This document shows, piece after piece, positions 32,484-43,723 of a stretch of 64,000 bases of DNA. Source of the DNA: Cladophialophora immunda (Eukaryota > Ascomycota > Eurotiomycetes > Chaetothyriales > Herpotrichiellaceae); NCBI RefSeq assembly GCF_000835495.1, contig NW_015622542.1, forward strand, positions 1,448,485 through 1,512,484, in the 5' to 3' direction. The position numbers and the translations under genes were made by a program. Each line of letters begins with the position of its first letter. Position 1 is the first letter of the stretch. The notes below the pieces were generated by a model. That model searched no databases. It was not told the origin of the DNA and saw only the letters and a list, made by a program, of their open reading frames with translations.

Positions 32484-33253
32484 TGAGATAATGAAACCAT
32501 GGCGCAGAGGTCTCGACCAGGTATGGAGATGTGGCATACAAGTCGGCAGTGGATAGATGTCTTCTGCGAATGATGGTGGGATTGTCGCACGTGTCAGCTG
32601 GAATAAAGGCGTGGTGACACCCGCTCTCGTAAACAATGGGCAGCCCCGGGTACTCAGGCGGATATCTACCTAGGTGGGTATGGGTTCCTGCCAGCCCTAC
32701 GAGATTTATTTTAGGGCCCATTGTCGCGTCGTCAGGGCCCGGTATTCTTAACCATAGGCACTCTCCCGCCTATAACAAGCCAGCGATGTCTCCCCCATTT
32801 TCAGCTGATCCCGACCCACCTTGGCCACCCCCCAGCCTTACCGCATGTCCCGGCTAGTGGGCGCACGGCTCTGGAGCAATAATTGACTTTCGCGCCCTGA
32901 CGCCTCCATGCGATACGACCTGGATTGCGTTGCTTTTGAGCGCAGGCGCAATAATGATGTCTCATTCCTGCTCACCACGCTCTCGGCGTCAGCACATTCT
33001 CTTCCTATTATTGCTGCCGACCTTCATACAGTTTCTTCCTTGAGATATCTTTCAGTACTCCGTAATGCTTGGTTGATTGACCAGTCCACTCTTCCTCCTT
33101 GCGTTCCAGGCGTCCTAGCCTCAGCAGTCCAGTGCCCGTCTGAGCAGCCACAGTCAACCAGCTGAGCGTCCCGAAGCACACTTGCATGCTCCCCAGCTCT
33201 CTTAACCCAACGATTCTCTTCTGGATGCCTCGAGACTTGCCCTGCCGGTTCTC
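32484..33253. other. Intergenic region, no gene recognised
   Basis: About 770 nt containing only short frames. A C-rich patch lies near 32780-32850. The last 150 nt, rich in CTTCCT and CTCTT, looks like a pyrimidine-rich promoter of the next gene. Confidence 0.4.
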
Positions 33254-34276
33254 ATGAAGAGGATGCAACGCAACTACCAGCGAATGCGAGAGACCCTTTT
33301 CGATCTTTACACGGAACGCGATGCCTTGCCGTGGTACTTCAGAACCATCGCCATCACTGCCTCATGGCTCGCTCTAGGCGGCTACATTGTATTCTCACTC
33401 GTCTTCACCTCTGCCGAAGATAATATCAAAGTATCACGCACTTTTCTGACGGTTCTCGCCGCAGTGCTCCTCATTGTCGGCTACGGCGCCATCACAGCAG
33501 TCGCATATTTCAGTCGCAGCCTACTTTTTCTCTTCGACGCCGTTTTGCTCCCGATCTTGACCTCTTCTTTTTTGGGCGTCTTCGTTACGGTCATGAACCA
33601 TGCTCTCCACAAAACGTTTCCTATTCCAACTCAGGTTTATATCTATGTACCATTGGTGATCGCATGTGCCACCACGGTAGGGTCCGGAGTCCTCAGTTAC
33701 ATCACCTACAGAAAGTTAAGCAAAATTAAAGAGTTGGACAGGCAGAGAAGACAACATGTTCAAAGATGGGATAGAAGTTCCTATGTCAGCTATGGCGATG
33801 CTGCCTCCACCACAGAACTGATACCTATGACACCCTGGACTGCAAACAACATACCCGAGGACGAGGCACAGCGTCGGCAACTTCTACGACTGTTGCTCAC
33901 TCGAGACTCGGCAGAGTCGCCCAATCACCGGAATTCTCAGAGCACCTACCATATCAACTTGCCAGGCGACGACACGATATCTGACGGATTGGAAGTGGTC
34001 CAGCCTGACACGCGACCCCGAAGCGGCAGTCTCCCCACCACCACCAACAAATGGCAGATATTAAACAAGCTGTCAAGAGATCGAAGCCCGACTGCTGAGA
34101 GCGGAGCTTCCAGGGATCTTCGAGAGCGGCGGCGGGAAGAGATCGAGAGATCGTCAATCCTGCTGACGCCAGGAACCGAACATGGTACCTGGCCGCACAC
34201 CCCCGGGTCATCACAGTCTCAGACTTTTTCTTATTCTCCAAACCCGGTCTGGAAAGGGTCGACGAGGTATGCATAG
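33254..34276 (+). CDS. Four-pass membrane protein of unknown function
   Basis: Single-exon 340-residue protein. Four hydrophobic helices are visible at about residues 30-51, 63-86, 89-113 and 125-148. A long hydrophilic tail follows, rich in Ser, Thr, Arg and Pro, with a basic segment after helix 4 (KLSKIKELDRQRRQHVQR) and phosphorylatable patches such as LLTPGTEHGTW. This layout is common among uncharacterised ascomycete plasma-membrane proteins. No catalytic motif or named family was recognised, and no function is proposed. A nearby in-frame ATG (fourth codon, MQRN) could also serve as the start. Confidence 0.75.
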   Translation: MKRMQRNYQRMRETLFDLYTERDALPWYFRTIAITASWLALGGYIVFSLVFTSAEDNIKVSRTFLTVLAAVLLIVGYGAITAVAYFSRSLLFLFDAVLLPILTSSFLGVFVTVMNHALHKTFPIPTQVYIYVPLVIACATTVGSGVLSYITYRKLSKIKELDRQRRQHVQRWDRSSYVSYGDAASTTELIPMTPWTANNIPEDEAQRRQLLRLLLTRDSAESPNHRNSQSTYHINLPGDDTISDGLEVVQPDTRPRSGSLPTTTNKWQILNKLSRDRSPTAESGASRDLRERRREEIERSSILLTPGTEHGTWPHTPGSSQSQTFSYSPNPVWKGSTRYA

Positions 34277-34967
34277 GTTATGATGTAAAGTTGCCAAAAA
34301 GAAATCTGGACTTTAGCGAGGCGTCTCGGTCTGATGTATGGATCTTTTGGCATATATGGTGTTTCTGCCAACATTCAAATGTAAATGTACGTCTACCTCC
34401 GGGGCAATGGGCCGGGACATATTGGGGGCTATTGGATCAATCCGGTGGATATTTACATGGCCATCCGAACTAGGTTGCTGGTGTAGGTTGTCTATGCTTT
34501 GTTTCGATAATACCACATGCGCTGTCCGCCGTCTAGACCCATGGCCTGGCTTTTCCTATCCGTGCCGAGTGCCTGGACGGGCTCGCCGTTGCGACGAGCC
34601 TCGGCTGTTTGGCGACTTCGACCAATGATTTCTTCGGCCGAACCAACGCCCTCGACTTCTCATGCTGCCATCAGATGCAAATTGACCGAAGCGCACTCCT
34701 GATGTTGTTCCGAGATCTTGCAGACCAACCGAGATTGAACGATTTGTCGACTGCGGTTATACTAGCATCATCCGACTGAGGCAACGATACAACGATAAGC
34801 ACAAGCTCCGAAGACCATATTAACAGCAGCGGTCGTCCATCGTCAGCCCACCCAGCCTTCTTACCTGCCTGCTCCCGTCATATCGACGTTGACTTGAGGT
34901 GCAGACAGAGAGGTATCTGATTGCCATAGCCCCAACAATTTTTCCCCGTTGACATCTTCCTGCAACA
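34277..34967. other. Intergenic region, no gene recognised
   Basis: About 690 nt with short frames only; the promoter of the thioesterase gene must lie at its right end. Nothing else was recognised. Confidence 0.4.
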
Positions 34968-36086
34968 ATGTCCAAACACGCAACGCTCATCAAGCCTCCG
35001 AAATCCCTCCCGCATCACTCCCCCATCGAAAACGTCCTCTCCCTCCTCCCCCTCATTGACATCGGTCCCGACATCTACACCAACGCCCGGCCACTCTGGC
35101 ACCCTCCTGGCGCAAGGGGAATCTACGGCGGCGCGGCCATTGCCCAATGCCTCTCCGCCGCACAAGCCACGATCCCGCCCGATTTCACCGTCCATAGCAT
35201 GCACTGTTACTTCGTGCTTGCCGGCAACAGCGAGATCCCTATTCTATACCACGTGGAGAGAGTCCGGGACGGGAAGAGCTTCATCACACGGACCGTGCAA
35301 GCGCGCCAGAGAGGAAAATGTATCTTCACCACGACGTTGAGTTTTATGAAGGAGGGTTCCGGCGGCAAAGAGACGGTCCAGCATGCGACCCGAATGCCCA
35401 CGGACGTCGTCCCCCCGCCGGACGCAGACTCGGACCGCCAGAACGTGAGCTTCGACGACCGGCCGTTTGAATCGGTGCGCATCCCCATCACCAACCGCAG
35501 TGGACCGCCGTCGGAGCGCAAATTGCGACAATGGATCCGCGCGCGCGGCCGCATCTCCGACTGTCCCCCAAACGTCCGCGAAGAGGAATTGCAGTCCGGC
35601 CAGCGGGCGAACCGGCCTGGCGACAACCACCAAGCCCATTTGAGCGCGCTGGCCTACATGAGTGATTCATACTTTATCGGCACGGTGGCGCGGGTGCATA
35701 CTCTACAACGCTTCGCCAACCGCCGCAACATCGAACGCACACTGAGTACCTTCCGGGGCTCAGAAGAAGAGAAGAAGGAGATGCGAAAGTACCTCGAAGA
35801 CATTGCCAAGGAGGAAGAAGAGGAGCACGCCGAAATGGCCTTGACCAAGAGAGACGACCGCCGCATCGGCATGATGGTGAGCTTGGACCACACGATATTT
35901 TTCCACAACCCGCGGGCGTTCAGGGCGGATGAGTGGATGTTGACGGAGATGGATAGTCCATGGGCCGGCGACGGGAGAGGTTTGGTCATGCAGAGAATCT
36001 GGAGCAAGGACGGGGTGTTGATCGCGACGTGTACCCAGGAGGGCGTGGTTAGGCTGGTTCAGAACCCCACGGACAGTAAGTTGTAG
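34968..36086 (+). CDS. Peroxisomal acyl-CoA thioesterase II (TesB/ACOT8 type)
   Basis: Single-exon 372-residue double-hotdog thioesterase that hydrolyses acyl-CoA to free acid and CoA, normally tuning peroxisomal beta-oxidation. The first hotdog shows GARGIYGGAAIAQCLSAA and the substrate-loop stretch SMHCYFVLAGN, then VERVRDGKSFITRTVQARQ. The second has LSALAYMSDSYF, holding the conserved catalytic Asp, and the SLDHTIFFH strand. It ends in DSKL, a classical SKL peroxisomal signal. An Arg/Glu-rich insert (RNIERTLSTFRGSEEEKKEMRK and on) between the domains is longer than in bacterial TesB. A housekeeping lipid role is most likely. Link to the left cluster is not supported. Confidence 0.93.
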   Translation: MSKHATLIKPPKSLPHHSPIENVLSLLPLIDIGPDIYTNARPLWHPPGARGIYGGAAIAQCLSAAQATIPPDFTVHSMHCYFVLAGNSEIPILYHVERVRDGKSFITRTVQARQRGKCIFTTTLSFMKEGSGGKETVQHATRMPTDVVPPPDADSDRQNVSFDDRPFESVRIPITNRSGPPSERKLRQWIRARGRISDCPPNVREEELQSGQRANRPGDNHQAHLSALAYMSDSYFIGTVARVHTLQRFANRRNIERTLSTFRGSEEEKKEMRKYLEDIAKEEEEEHAEMALTKRDDRRIGMMVSLDHTIFFHNPRAFRADEWMLTEMDSPWAGDGRGLVMQRIWSKDGVLIATCTQEGVVRLVQNPTDSKL

Positions 36087-36598
36087 GATATTACTGCTGT
36101 TTTCGAGTGCGCTCTGGCCGTTAACGGGTGAGTTTTGACGATGATTTTGGGCGGTGGACGGTACGACTGTCTTCTTTTGATTGTTTTCTGTACTATCTTC
36201 ACCCCGGCACGGTATCGGAATGTATAGTGGTATAGACAGGCCTCTGGATCTGGAGAGAGCAAATCCGTCGCTTCCGTTCTGGACCTTGGAACCGAGCATG
36301 ATGATCCGCTTTCTTTCACGCGTTCCCTCTTCAATCGCAGTCGCGGTTCTCTCCAGGATCGAGGCGTCACGCCGTCGGGCCGTCGGCCACGACTCTCGCG
36401 GCAGCTCCAGTGAATAGCCACATGGTGTACTCACTCATCCACTTACCCACGAGACTCTGTAGGCCCAACATGAGCACACGCCGTCCGGATCACCTTTTCA
36501 TCTCACGAAACTCGCCACTGATTATTTTGAGTAACCACGGCTAGATTCCTACCCCCTGTCTCTCACGGGCCAGCCCATACTTGGTGGGAATGACACCC
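36087..36598. other. Convergent intergenic region
   Basis: About 510 nt between the convergent thioesterase and prefoldin genes. Nothing was recognised. Confidence 0.4.
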
Positions 36599-37440
36599 TT
36601 AGGCTTCAAGATTGATCCCCTTGCCGAACCGAGCGTAGAGATGCGCCTTCAAGCCGCGGATCTGCTCCCTGATGGTCTCCAGTTCCTCCTCGAGCGTCGA
36701 CACCTCGCCTTCGATTTCCGTCGTCTGCGTCGCCAGCAGTTCCTGCGCCTCGCCTAGCGGGACGTGCATGAACGAGTCGCCGATCTTGTACCTGGGGTTT
36801 TCGTGTCAGTGGGAGGCGGAAACGGAGAGGACGATACGTATGGAGAACGAGGCAAGAGAGACTCTCGATGTGGTACGGGGTAGGAAAGGGACGGAAACGG
36901 GGCCAAGCTTACGGGATTAACGAGTCCTCATCGGCGAGCTCCAGTTCGGTGGACAGTTCTTCGAGGTCTTCTTTCTCTTTCTGTAGGATATGAGTGAGTG
37001 GATTGGACATGTCTGGATGCAGGGGGAGGATGCTGGGATGAAAACAGCCATGGTGGCTAGAAGATGTCCAGCCTATTCTTGAGCCATGTTTTTTGAACCA
37101 CAGCCTCTCCTGTCGTCCCAACGACGTCCATTCACAACAACAGCTCAAGAGAATAAGCGCAAATCCCGACTTACTTGTTTCGAGCCCAACTCCTCCTCCA
37201 GGGCCTTACTCCGATTATGCAATCTGGAAAAGGTATTGATCTTTTCCTGGTCTTCCTTTGTGACTTCGGCGTCTGTGGACTCTGATTCTTCTTCTTTCGA
37301 AAGCTTTTTTTGGCCAAAGTTAGAAACTTACCCGTCCGGACACAGAAAGAAGGAAGTAATAGGGATGTCTCGTGGGGCCAACCCTTGAAGCGTGGTTACA
37401 CCGTGGGATTATTGGGACTTACAACTCTTCTGGATAGCAT
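36599..37440 (-). CDS. GIM3: Prefoldin subunit 4
   Basis: Beta-type subunit of the hexameric prefoldin co-chaperone that passes unfolded actin and tubulin to the cytosolic chaperonin. Four short exons join from ATG 37437-37440 (MLSRRV). The second exon carries EVTKEDQEKINTFSRLHNRSKALEEEL, the third KEKEDLEELSTELELADEDSLIP, and the fourth YKIGDSFMHVPLGEAQELL and then a coiled coil ending GLKAHLYARFGKGINLEA before TAA at 36599-36601. The two coiled-coil helices around the short beta hairpin are the family architecture. Length is about 145 residues, normal. It is a core gene and marks this stretch as conserved genome. Confidence 0.93.
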
Positions 37441-38403
37441 GGTGAAGGTGGCAGGTTATGGCTCGATGCCAACACCCTGAATTAGTTTGTTGGAGGTACA
37501 CTCGAGAAAGTAGTCGAAAGATTTGGGTTGCGTCGTTTTAGTCCCAAGGTTTGATCCATGTGCCATGATCCACGAAGTCGAATCGATGCCATGGCACGCT
37601 TGGTTGGTGTCTCAACACATGACGCGGCAGATGACACTATGGTCCGCAGAACACTATTTATTACGGCGGCGTATCAAGCTCTTAACCGCAGTTGCGGTCT
37701 CTAGACTCTCTGCGACGCACTCACGTTCTCACTTTTCCTCCATCTACGGTTCTACGCCTCTCACCACAGTGTTGACTATTGACTCAAGCCACTCAGTAAT
37801 GATACGCACACGGCTTGCAGCTTCATATGCAGACTAACTTCCAACCCAACTGCCCACGGGCATGTCGTTGTTATCCCCTTAAGCCACTGGTTACTCAGCG
37901 CCCAGTACTTACGTATGCGGCCACCAACACACAGACTATGAAACAGGCACAAATCTCCATCAGTCAAGCGCTCGATGAGGCTTCATTTGCTTGAACAGCA
38001 CCCACCACTTACTCCAAGCTTACCACATCAGAGCTCCGCTATGTGTCGTGCAAAAGCCGCCAGCCCTTAGTCATGAAGCCTTGATTCTAGCCTCAAATGG
38101 GAAGCCAATCGCCCTTTTCGTCGAGCCTCGCGCGCTTGATGCCGTTGACCATGTGCCAGATTCTGAACTGCCCAACATGTACCCAATATTTGACGAGCAC
38201 TCGGAAAGCAACGTGATTACTGTATGCGGCGTTAAGCAAGAAGAAGCAAATGGAGAACATGTTATATATTCCGCCACACCTCTGCCTCCCTAATGGATTG
38301 TCTTTACTAGGTCGAGACTTCGAGTCGTCTACCATACCTAACATCTCAGCCTCTCATCCAAGAGTCTCACGTTCTTGTACACGGATCTTAATACACAGCA
38401 GTC
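37441..38403. other. Divergent intergenic region with an unassigned small frame
   Basis: About 960 nt between divergent genes. A 100-codon plus-strand frame at 37991-38293 (contains GKPIALFVEPRAL and YPIFDEHSES) has balanced composition and might be part of a decayed or spliced gene, but I recognise no family. The rest holds two promoters. Confidence 0.4.
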
Positions 38404-39317
38404 ATGGCCTACCAACAACCGCCCTACAAGTTCGAACGTCTCGACAAAGACAAGGCCATCCTCCTGATCGTTGACCACCAACTGGGCCTTCTTCAACTCG
38501 TCAAGGACTACACCACGGCCGAGTTCCGCAACAATGTTCTGGCGCACGCCGAACTGGGCAAGCTCTTCGACCTGCCGACCATCCTGACGACCTCCGCCGA
38601 GACCGGACCCAACGGACCGCTCCCCAAGGAAATCACGGACATGTACCCGAACGCCCCCTTTATCAGGAGAAACGGCGAGGTCAACGCCTGGGACAATCCG
38701 GATTTCCGCAAGGCCGTGGAAGCGACGGGGCGCAAACAGGTCATCCTAGGGGGCATCGTGACGGAGGTGTGCACCATGTTTCTGGCGCTGAGTCTGAGAG
38801 AGGCGGGCTACTCGGTGTGGGCGAACACTGAAGCCAGCGGGACGGCGACGCCCAAGCTGGCCGAGGATGCGAATCGGAGGATGGAGAATGCCGGTGTGCA
38901 CTTGGTAAGCCAGCCCAAGGCGATAGCCAAGATGTCGGCCTATGCCTCAAGATCCGTTCGAACATGTTTCTCTCAATCCCCCTTCAAGGCTGACTGTCCC
39001 CGGCGCCCACCTAGACTGGCATGTTCGGCATCGCCATGTTCTTGATGAAAGACTGGCGCAACACGCCTGGCACGGCCGAGGTGCTTCCATTCCTGGACAA
39101 GGTACGTGTTCAATACTCCTCCACCACCACTCTGCGGTGTGCACACTTATACCCGCATTCACTTCCTCTCTGGATGTGCAACCTTTCTCCCAGAAGAAAA
39201 CCGCTGAATTGTGTCTTCCCCACACAGTACTTCCCGGCCTATGGCATCGTCGCTAGAAGTCATGGTTCGGCAAAGAAATTCGGGGACATCGTCCCCGGCG
39301 AAGACCAGCTGTTGTAA
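38404..39317 (+). CDS. Isochorismatase-family cysteine hydrolase (YcaC-like)
   Basis: Hydrolase with the isochorismatase-like alpha/beta fold, acting on amide- or ester-type small substrates. Exon 1 (38404 to about 38904) joins across an intron ending CCACCTAG near 39013 to TGMFGIAMFLMKDWRNTPG, and across a second intron (about 39102-39228) to YFPAYGIVARSHGSAKKFG. Stop TAA is at 39315-39317. The family Asp is D24 (LIVDHQ), the nucleophile Cys is C123 (GIVTEVCTMFL), and the basic residue is probably in FIRRNGEVNAWDN. The product is about 225 residues, as in bacterial YcaC. Reading through the first donor would give an unrelated basic tail, so splicing is well supported. Substrate unknown. Confidence 0.9.
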
Positions 39318-39712
39318 AGCTTCCGGCTCAGCGTCAAAGAGTGATCCCTTTATGGCCGGACCGAAAGAATCTTCGCGAGAGTATCAGGGTTACGGAGGCT
39401 AGATGCGCATGACTCTGGGGAAAGTCGAAGCGTTTGACGAATCGACTCCAGGCTAGGTACTGAAGGAATACATATTAAAAACTCTCCAAATTCATGCGCC
39501 GCGCTATGCGAGAGAGGCCCTTCTCCCTCAAGTTCCGTACCCAGTCTTTCGCTTATTTCTACAGAGGTGTTCTCAGTCCCCTATTTCAGGTCCCCGATTT
39601 GATGGAGCCTCACACATAGCCATAAAAACTGGCAGTGCTCCCATAGACAGAAGGGCCTGGGCAAAAAGCCTCCAAAACCCGACCAAGGTTTAACAAAAAA
39701 AGACTATCTTGA
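39318..39712. other. Convergent intergenic region
   Basis: About 395 nt between the isochorismatase-like gene and atg27, tail to tail. Nothing was recognised. Confidence 0.4.
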
Positions 39713-40852
39713 TTATACAGCACTATACCCGCCTCTAGAGCCTCCTCCTGACACGGTGTCAATCACTTTCCTGGACCAGTCTTTGAAGAGGTAGGGGATG
39801 TCGCGAATCGTGTCCCCGTGCGGCAGCAGGTCCCAGCCACGAGCGCCGTAGCGGTTGTAGTTCAGCCACGAGCCGAAAATGAGGTAGGCGGCGATGCCCA
39901 AGAAGGCGCTGTTGTAGCCATTCGGTCAGTACAGGTACCACGTCGGGATGAACAACGGAAGACGAAAGTGCCGGAAGGCATAGAAGAGCACATACATCAG
40001 AATAAACCAGGTGAAGAAACCCCAACCGCTCTTCCTCGCCTCGTCGCTGTCGGCGTAGTCCTCGCAGGCGTACTTTGTCCGCCAATTGAGTCTGAGAACC
40101 TCCATCTTATCCTTTCCTTCGACCTGGCCGTAGCTCACGAATGTCAGGCTGGGCGTGCTTGGTTGTTCGTCCTTGTCCTTGTCCTTGTCTTTTTCGGAAT
40201 CCTCGCCGTCGCGCTTCTGCTTCAGGCTTCGCTTCCTCTTCTCTTCGTTGCCCGTCCGGTCCTTGTCGCATGTTAACTGGACCACGGCTTTTTGCTTCAT
40301 GTGGTTGTAGTTGCCACCGTTGAATTCAATCTGGAGGCCGTCCGAGTTCGCATCCTGCGCTTTCAGTCTCGACACCTTGGGGTCTAGACTTGCACCCGTG
40401 CTGGACTCGAAGTTTCCTGCGACAGGAATCACGTTCTCGACTTCGACGTGTTTCTTCTCCGGGTCGTCGGCAGGGTTCCAGGATCTGACGACGCCGCATA
40501 CTGTCCGCAAATTGTTAAACGAGCTCGTATTCACTGGGCCCGAGTCTTGTTCGTCCCCGGTCTACCAGCTTGGACTCTGAAACTTACCTCGTGTTCCATG
40601 CGGACATTGATCTTGGTCTCTTATGCCCTCAAGCTTCTTTAATGGCGCACAAAGGTCAATCGTCCATGTGGTGTTATATTCCGCAGGTGGTCTAGAGGTG
40701 TCGTGGACATTGACGGAATGACGACCCGCGAGCTTCGATAGGTCAAACTTCTTGCCGTCGACCCGGATATGTTGGCAGTCTATTGATACAGAGGCGGCTA
40801 GATGTGATAGCGACAGGAGGAGCGGCAAGAGGGAGTAAACTGGCGTTTTCAT
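39713..40852 (-). CDS. atg27: Autophagy-related protein 27
   Basis: Type I membrane protein of the Golgi/endosome/pre-autophagosomal cycle that helps Atg9 trafficking. Exon 1 begins with a signal peptide (MKTPVYSLLPLLLSLSHLA), then a cysteine-bearing lumenal domain with DLSKLAGRHSVNV and TWTIDLCAPL. Exon 2 adds IEFNGGNYN, a charged low-complexity loop rich in Lys-Asp repeats, and RTKYACEDY before the membrane helix. A third exon joins across an intron of about 87 nt (acceptor AACAG) as GFFTWFILIAFLGIAAYLIFG. The cytosolic tail has NYNRYGARGWDLLPHGD and the typical ending RGGYSAV, a tyrosine sorting signal. Only the three-exon join gives the correct transmembrane segment. It is a single-copy core gene. 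Confidence 0.94.
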
Positions 40853-42767
40853 GGTTGCGGAGGCAGTGGAGAGATGACGAAGGTGAGAACGGTCTTGGAT
40901 TGGGACGAGATCGCGTGGACGTCTAGGAGGAGCAAGAGAGAATCCAAAACATCAAGGGTATCTGAACGACAGGCGAGAATTGAACAGGGAGTGAAAGGGC
41001 TCTGCCTTGCAGCTGGCCGGCTTGGATCCCGGAGAAGATGAAGGGTTGATGAGTATGACCTTCTCGCTGCCTGCGTTTGTCGACTCGAATCGTTGAACCC
41101 TGACAGTTTGGCTCGGGAGGCCAAGGTGAGCAAAAGCCGTTCCGAGCTCCACCTGTTTTGGTAAGAGGATGATGCCGCCCTATGCTTATGCCCGGAGCGA
41201 CGGCTTATTGGTGCTTCCAGGCGTCATTGTAGGGGCTGTCACGCCTACGGGCATTTCCTCTGTGCCCCCTCCCCTCCAATTGACAACGTTTTTCTTGACA
41301 CTCGACGTGTCTTCCTTGCAGACTTGATCGTGTCCTCTCCTCGATACCTTGCGCTCGAACCAGCCGTGTCTCACGCGAAATGCCTCATTCGATGCGAGGC
41401 CAAGCTCAACACTGGTTGTGTGCTGGATGTAATCGACGAAGCTGAGTTGCACGACGCTATCCCACGTTAGACATCAGGTGGTTATTCTACTCGGCCCTGG
41501 CCATGTAGGGTCTAAGTGTGTCCGCAAGAGAAGGATAGTGTTTGTCAAGGATGGATGAGATTTGGCTCTGGCTCACTTCGTGCGTGTGAAAGGCCCAGTG
41601 TCGGCTTGATTCCTGGGATCCTAGCGCAGGCGACAGTCAAGGGAATCGGGAGCCTTGTCGAACCAAGAACCAAGCTTCAACGTCATGTCGTTTGTACCGT
41701 TTCGAGATTGCTGCAACAGAACGCGCGGTCGAATGTCCTGGCGTTTCCTTCACGTTCAGGGAGGCGGAGCAGCGGCTCACTTACAAATTCAGCATGCATC
41801 ACAAATCAGCCGAATGGTGCCAAATACACCGCGACGGTGAGGGATAGCTCCATCATTGATTCGACTAGGACAACGTCGTCCTCACGGATGAGATCGCTGG
41901 ATTCCTTTGCTGGAGGAGTATGATCAGGCGAAGACAGCCAGGACTTGTCACTGATTCGCATGGTGCACATCACCGAAAAGAATACGAGTGTTGATCGATT
42001 CCAGGCTGTCAAAACCGATGGTGTGCACGCGGATAATCAGTCTGTCAAGCATCATACCTCACCTCCAGCGACTAGCAAGTGGGAGGCATCTGCGCAGACT
42101 GTTTTCTGCACGATGAGTCCGCACCTGTTTGGGATAAGAGCCAGGGCCACGACAAGAAGTCAAGCACGCGGTTCCCCATACTTGAGCGCGCTTGGAGACT
42201 CGGCCAAGCCCAAAGCTGCATCATTGCCTCGGGGCAAAATTAACTAGAATATTGACGGTCTGGGAGAGATGAACGAGACTCTCTTCGCCTGGTGGAGGCT
42301 AAACCCCATCTTGGTTCCCATCACGACCCTGATTCCTTCCAGCTGAGGTCTTACAAGGCATATGCTCCGATCTGCGCGAACCACCTATTCTTGTGCCCAT
42401 GCCAACGGCACTTTTGGTGTCGTCGCCGGTATTTCGTATACCTCGTACCTGCAGTGCCTCGCAAGTGCTGTAACAGCTGGTTCTTCCAGACCGACGGCCA
42501 AGTTGTTAGGAAAACAAGCGACTCGGAATTTCTCCTGGGTTTTGAAGTGTTGTGGTCGTATATCGTATTTTTCTCGTTTAGCTGCTTCCGCCAATTGGAA
42601 TGTCGCTCGTCCCCCGGTGTCCGCAAAGAACTTAGTACCTGGCGGCCTAGTTATCTCGAGACCATCGTCTCACGACTTCTCAATAAGAGTGCTCTCGCCT
42701 CTCTTCTTACTTTCCAACTGCTCAAGGAACTCCCTACTCTATCGCCGCCTATCGTAACGCTCGAAAC
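40853..42767. other. Long intergenic region, no gene recognised
   Basis: About 1.9 kb between the divergent atg27 and GNAT genes. A minus-strand frame from about 42040 to 41806 could be two small exons (starts MLDRLIIRVHT; another frame holds LIREDDVVLVESMMELSL), but I recognise no family and cannot support a gene. No repeat or mobile-element signature was seen. Confidence 0.35.
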
Positions 42768-43723
42768 ATGGCGGCGAACCAGGCTGAGGACACGTCGGCC
42801 GCCCCCGATAGAGAGGCGACCCCTATATTCCGGCCCGCACCGCCAGAAGAGGACGACATGCTCTCGAGGATACTCTGCAATGCATTCCTTCCACTCTGGT
42901 AAGTTGACAGTGATACCTCTGGCTCTTGGCGTGCTGGGTGGCGCGGCATGGACCAAGCCCGCTGACGCTGCGCAGGAACCACAATTGGTTCCAGGGCATA
43001 TCGCGACCGCTGGAGCCCGTGATGATCGGCACGCCCACCAGCAAACCGCACATGAACAGCCTTCAGAAGACCCGCGTCCGCTTCTACCGAAGTCTAATCA
43101 AGGTGACGAGGCTGCTCGGCGGCCTGGTTCTGGTCGCCGAAGTCAACGCGTCCGATGATGGCACCGCGACGACGACGACCACCACCACCACCCAACCCGA
43201 CATAGGCGCCATCCTGCTCTGGCTGCCGCCCAAGAAGCGGATGGGCGCCTTCGACCTCCTCAAGCTGTGGCAGGCGGGCTTCCTGGGCCTGATGCTGCCG
43301 TGGCACTACGGCCTGACGGGCTTCTACCGCATCCAGTTCGTCTTCGAGGAGAACATCCACAAGATGTGGACCAGGACGCTGCCGGACCTGCCGCCGCGCG
43401 GGATCAAGGAGGAGGACTGTGCCTTCGTCCAGATGATCGCGAGCAACCCCAAGTACGCCGGGAAGCGCTACGCGTCGGCCCTGCTGGCCCACCAGATCGA
43501 GCAGCACTTCGCCGAGTTCCCCGACCGCCCGGTGATCCTCGACACGACGACCGCGCAGGGCATCCGCGCGTACGAGCGGCTGAGCTTCAAGCTCCTGGCC
43601 GAGGTTCCCGTGGACAGCGGGACCGACGCCAAGGGGATGAAGCTCAAGCCCAATGCCAGCGAGGAGATTAAGAAGGAAGCCAAGGAGGTTTGCATCCAGC
43701 GAGTGATGGCTCGGCTTCCATGA
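42768..43723 (+). CDS. GNAT-family N-acetyltransferase
   Basis: Acetyl-CoA-dependent N-acetyltransferase of a fungal GNAT subgroup. Exons 42768-42898 and 42976-43723 join in frame at TG|G (Trp44) to give 292 residues. The first exon holds the leader and FRPAPPEEDDMLSRILCNAFLPLW; the second opens NHNWFQGISRPLEP. The central strand GAILLWLPPKKRMG, a hydrophobic helix LWQAGFLGLMLPWHYG and CAFVQMIASNPKYAGKRYASALL form the acetyl-CoA-binding core (QMIASNPKYAGKR resembles Q/RxxGxG/A). VILDTTTAQGIRAYERLSFKLL is the usual motif B. A Thr-rich repeat (TTTTTTTT near residue 110) interrupts the N-terminal part. GC content is high. Substrate unknown. Confidence 0.85.
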
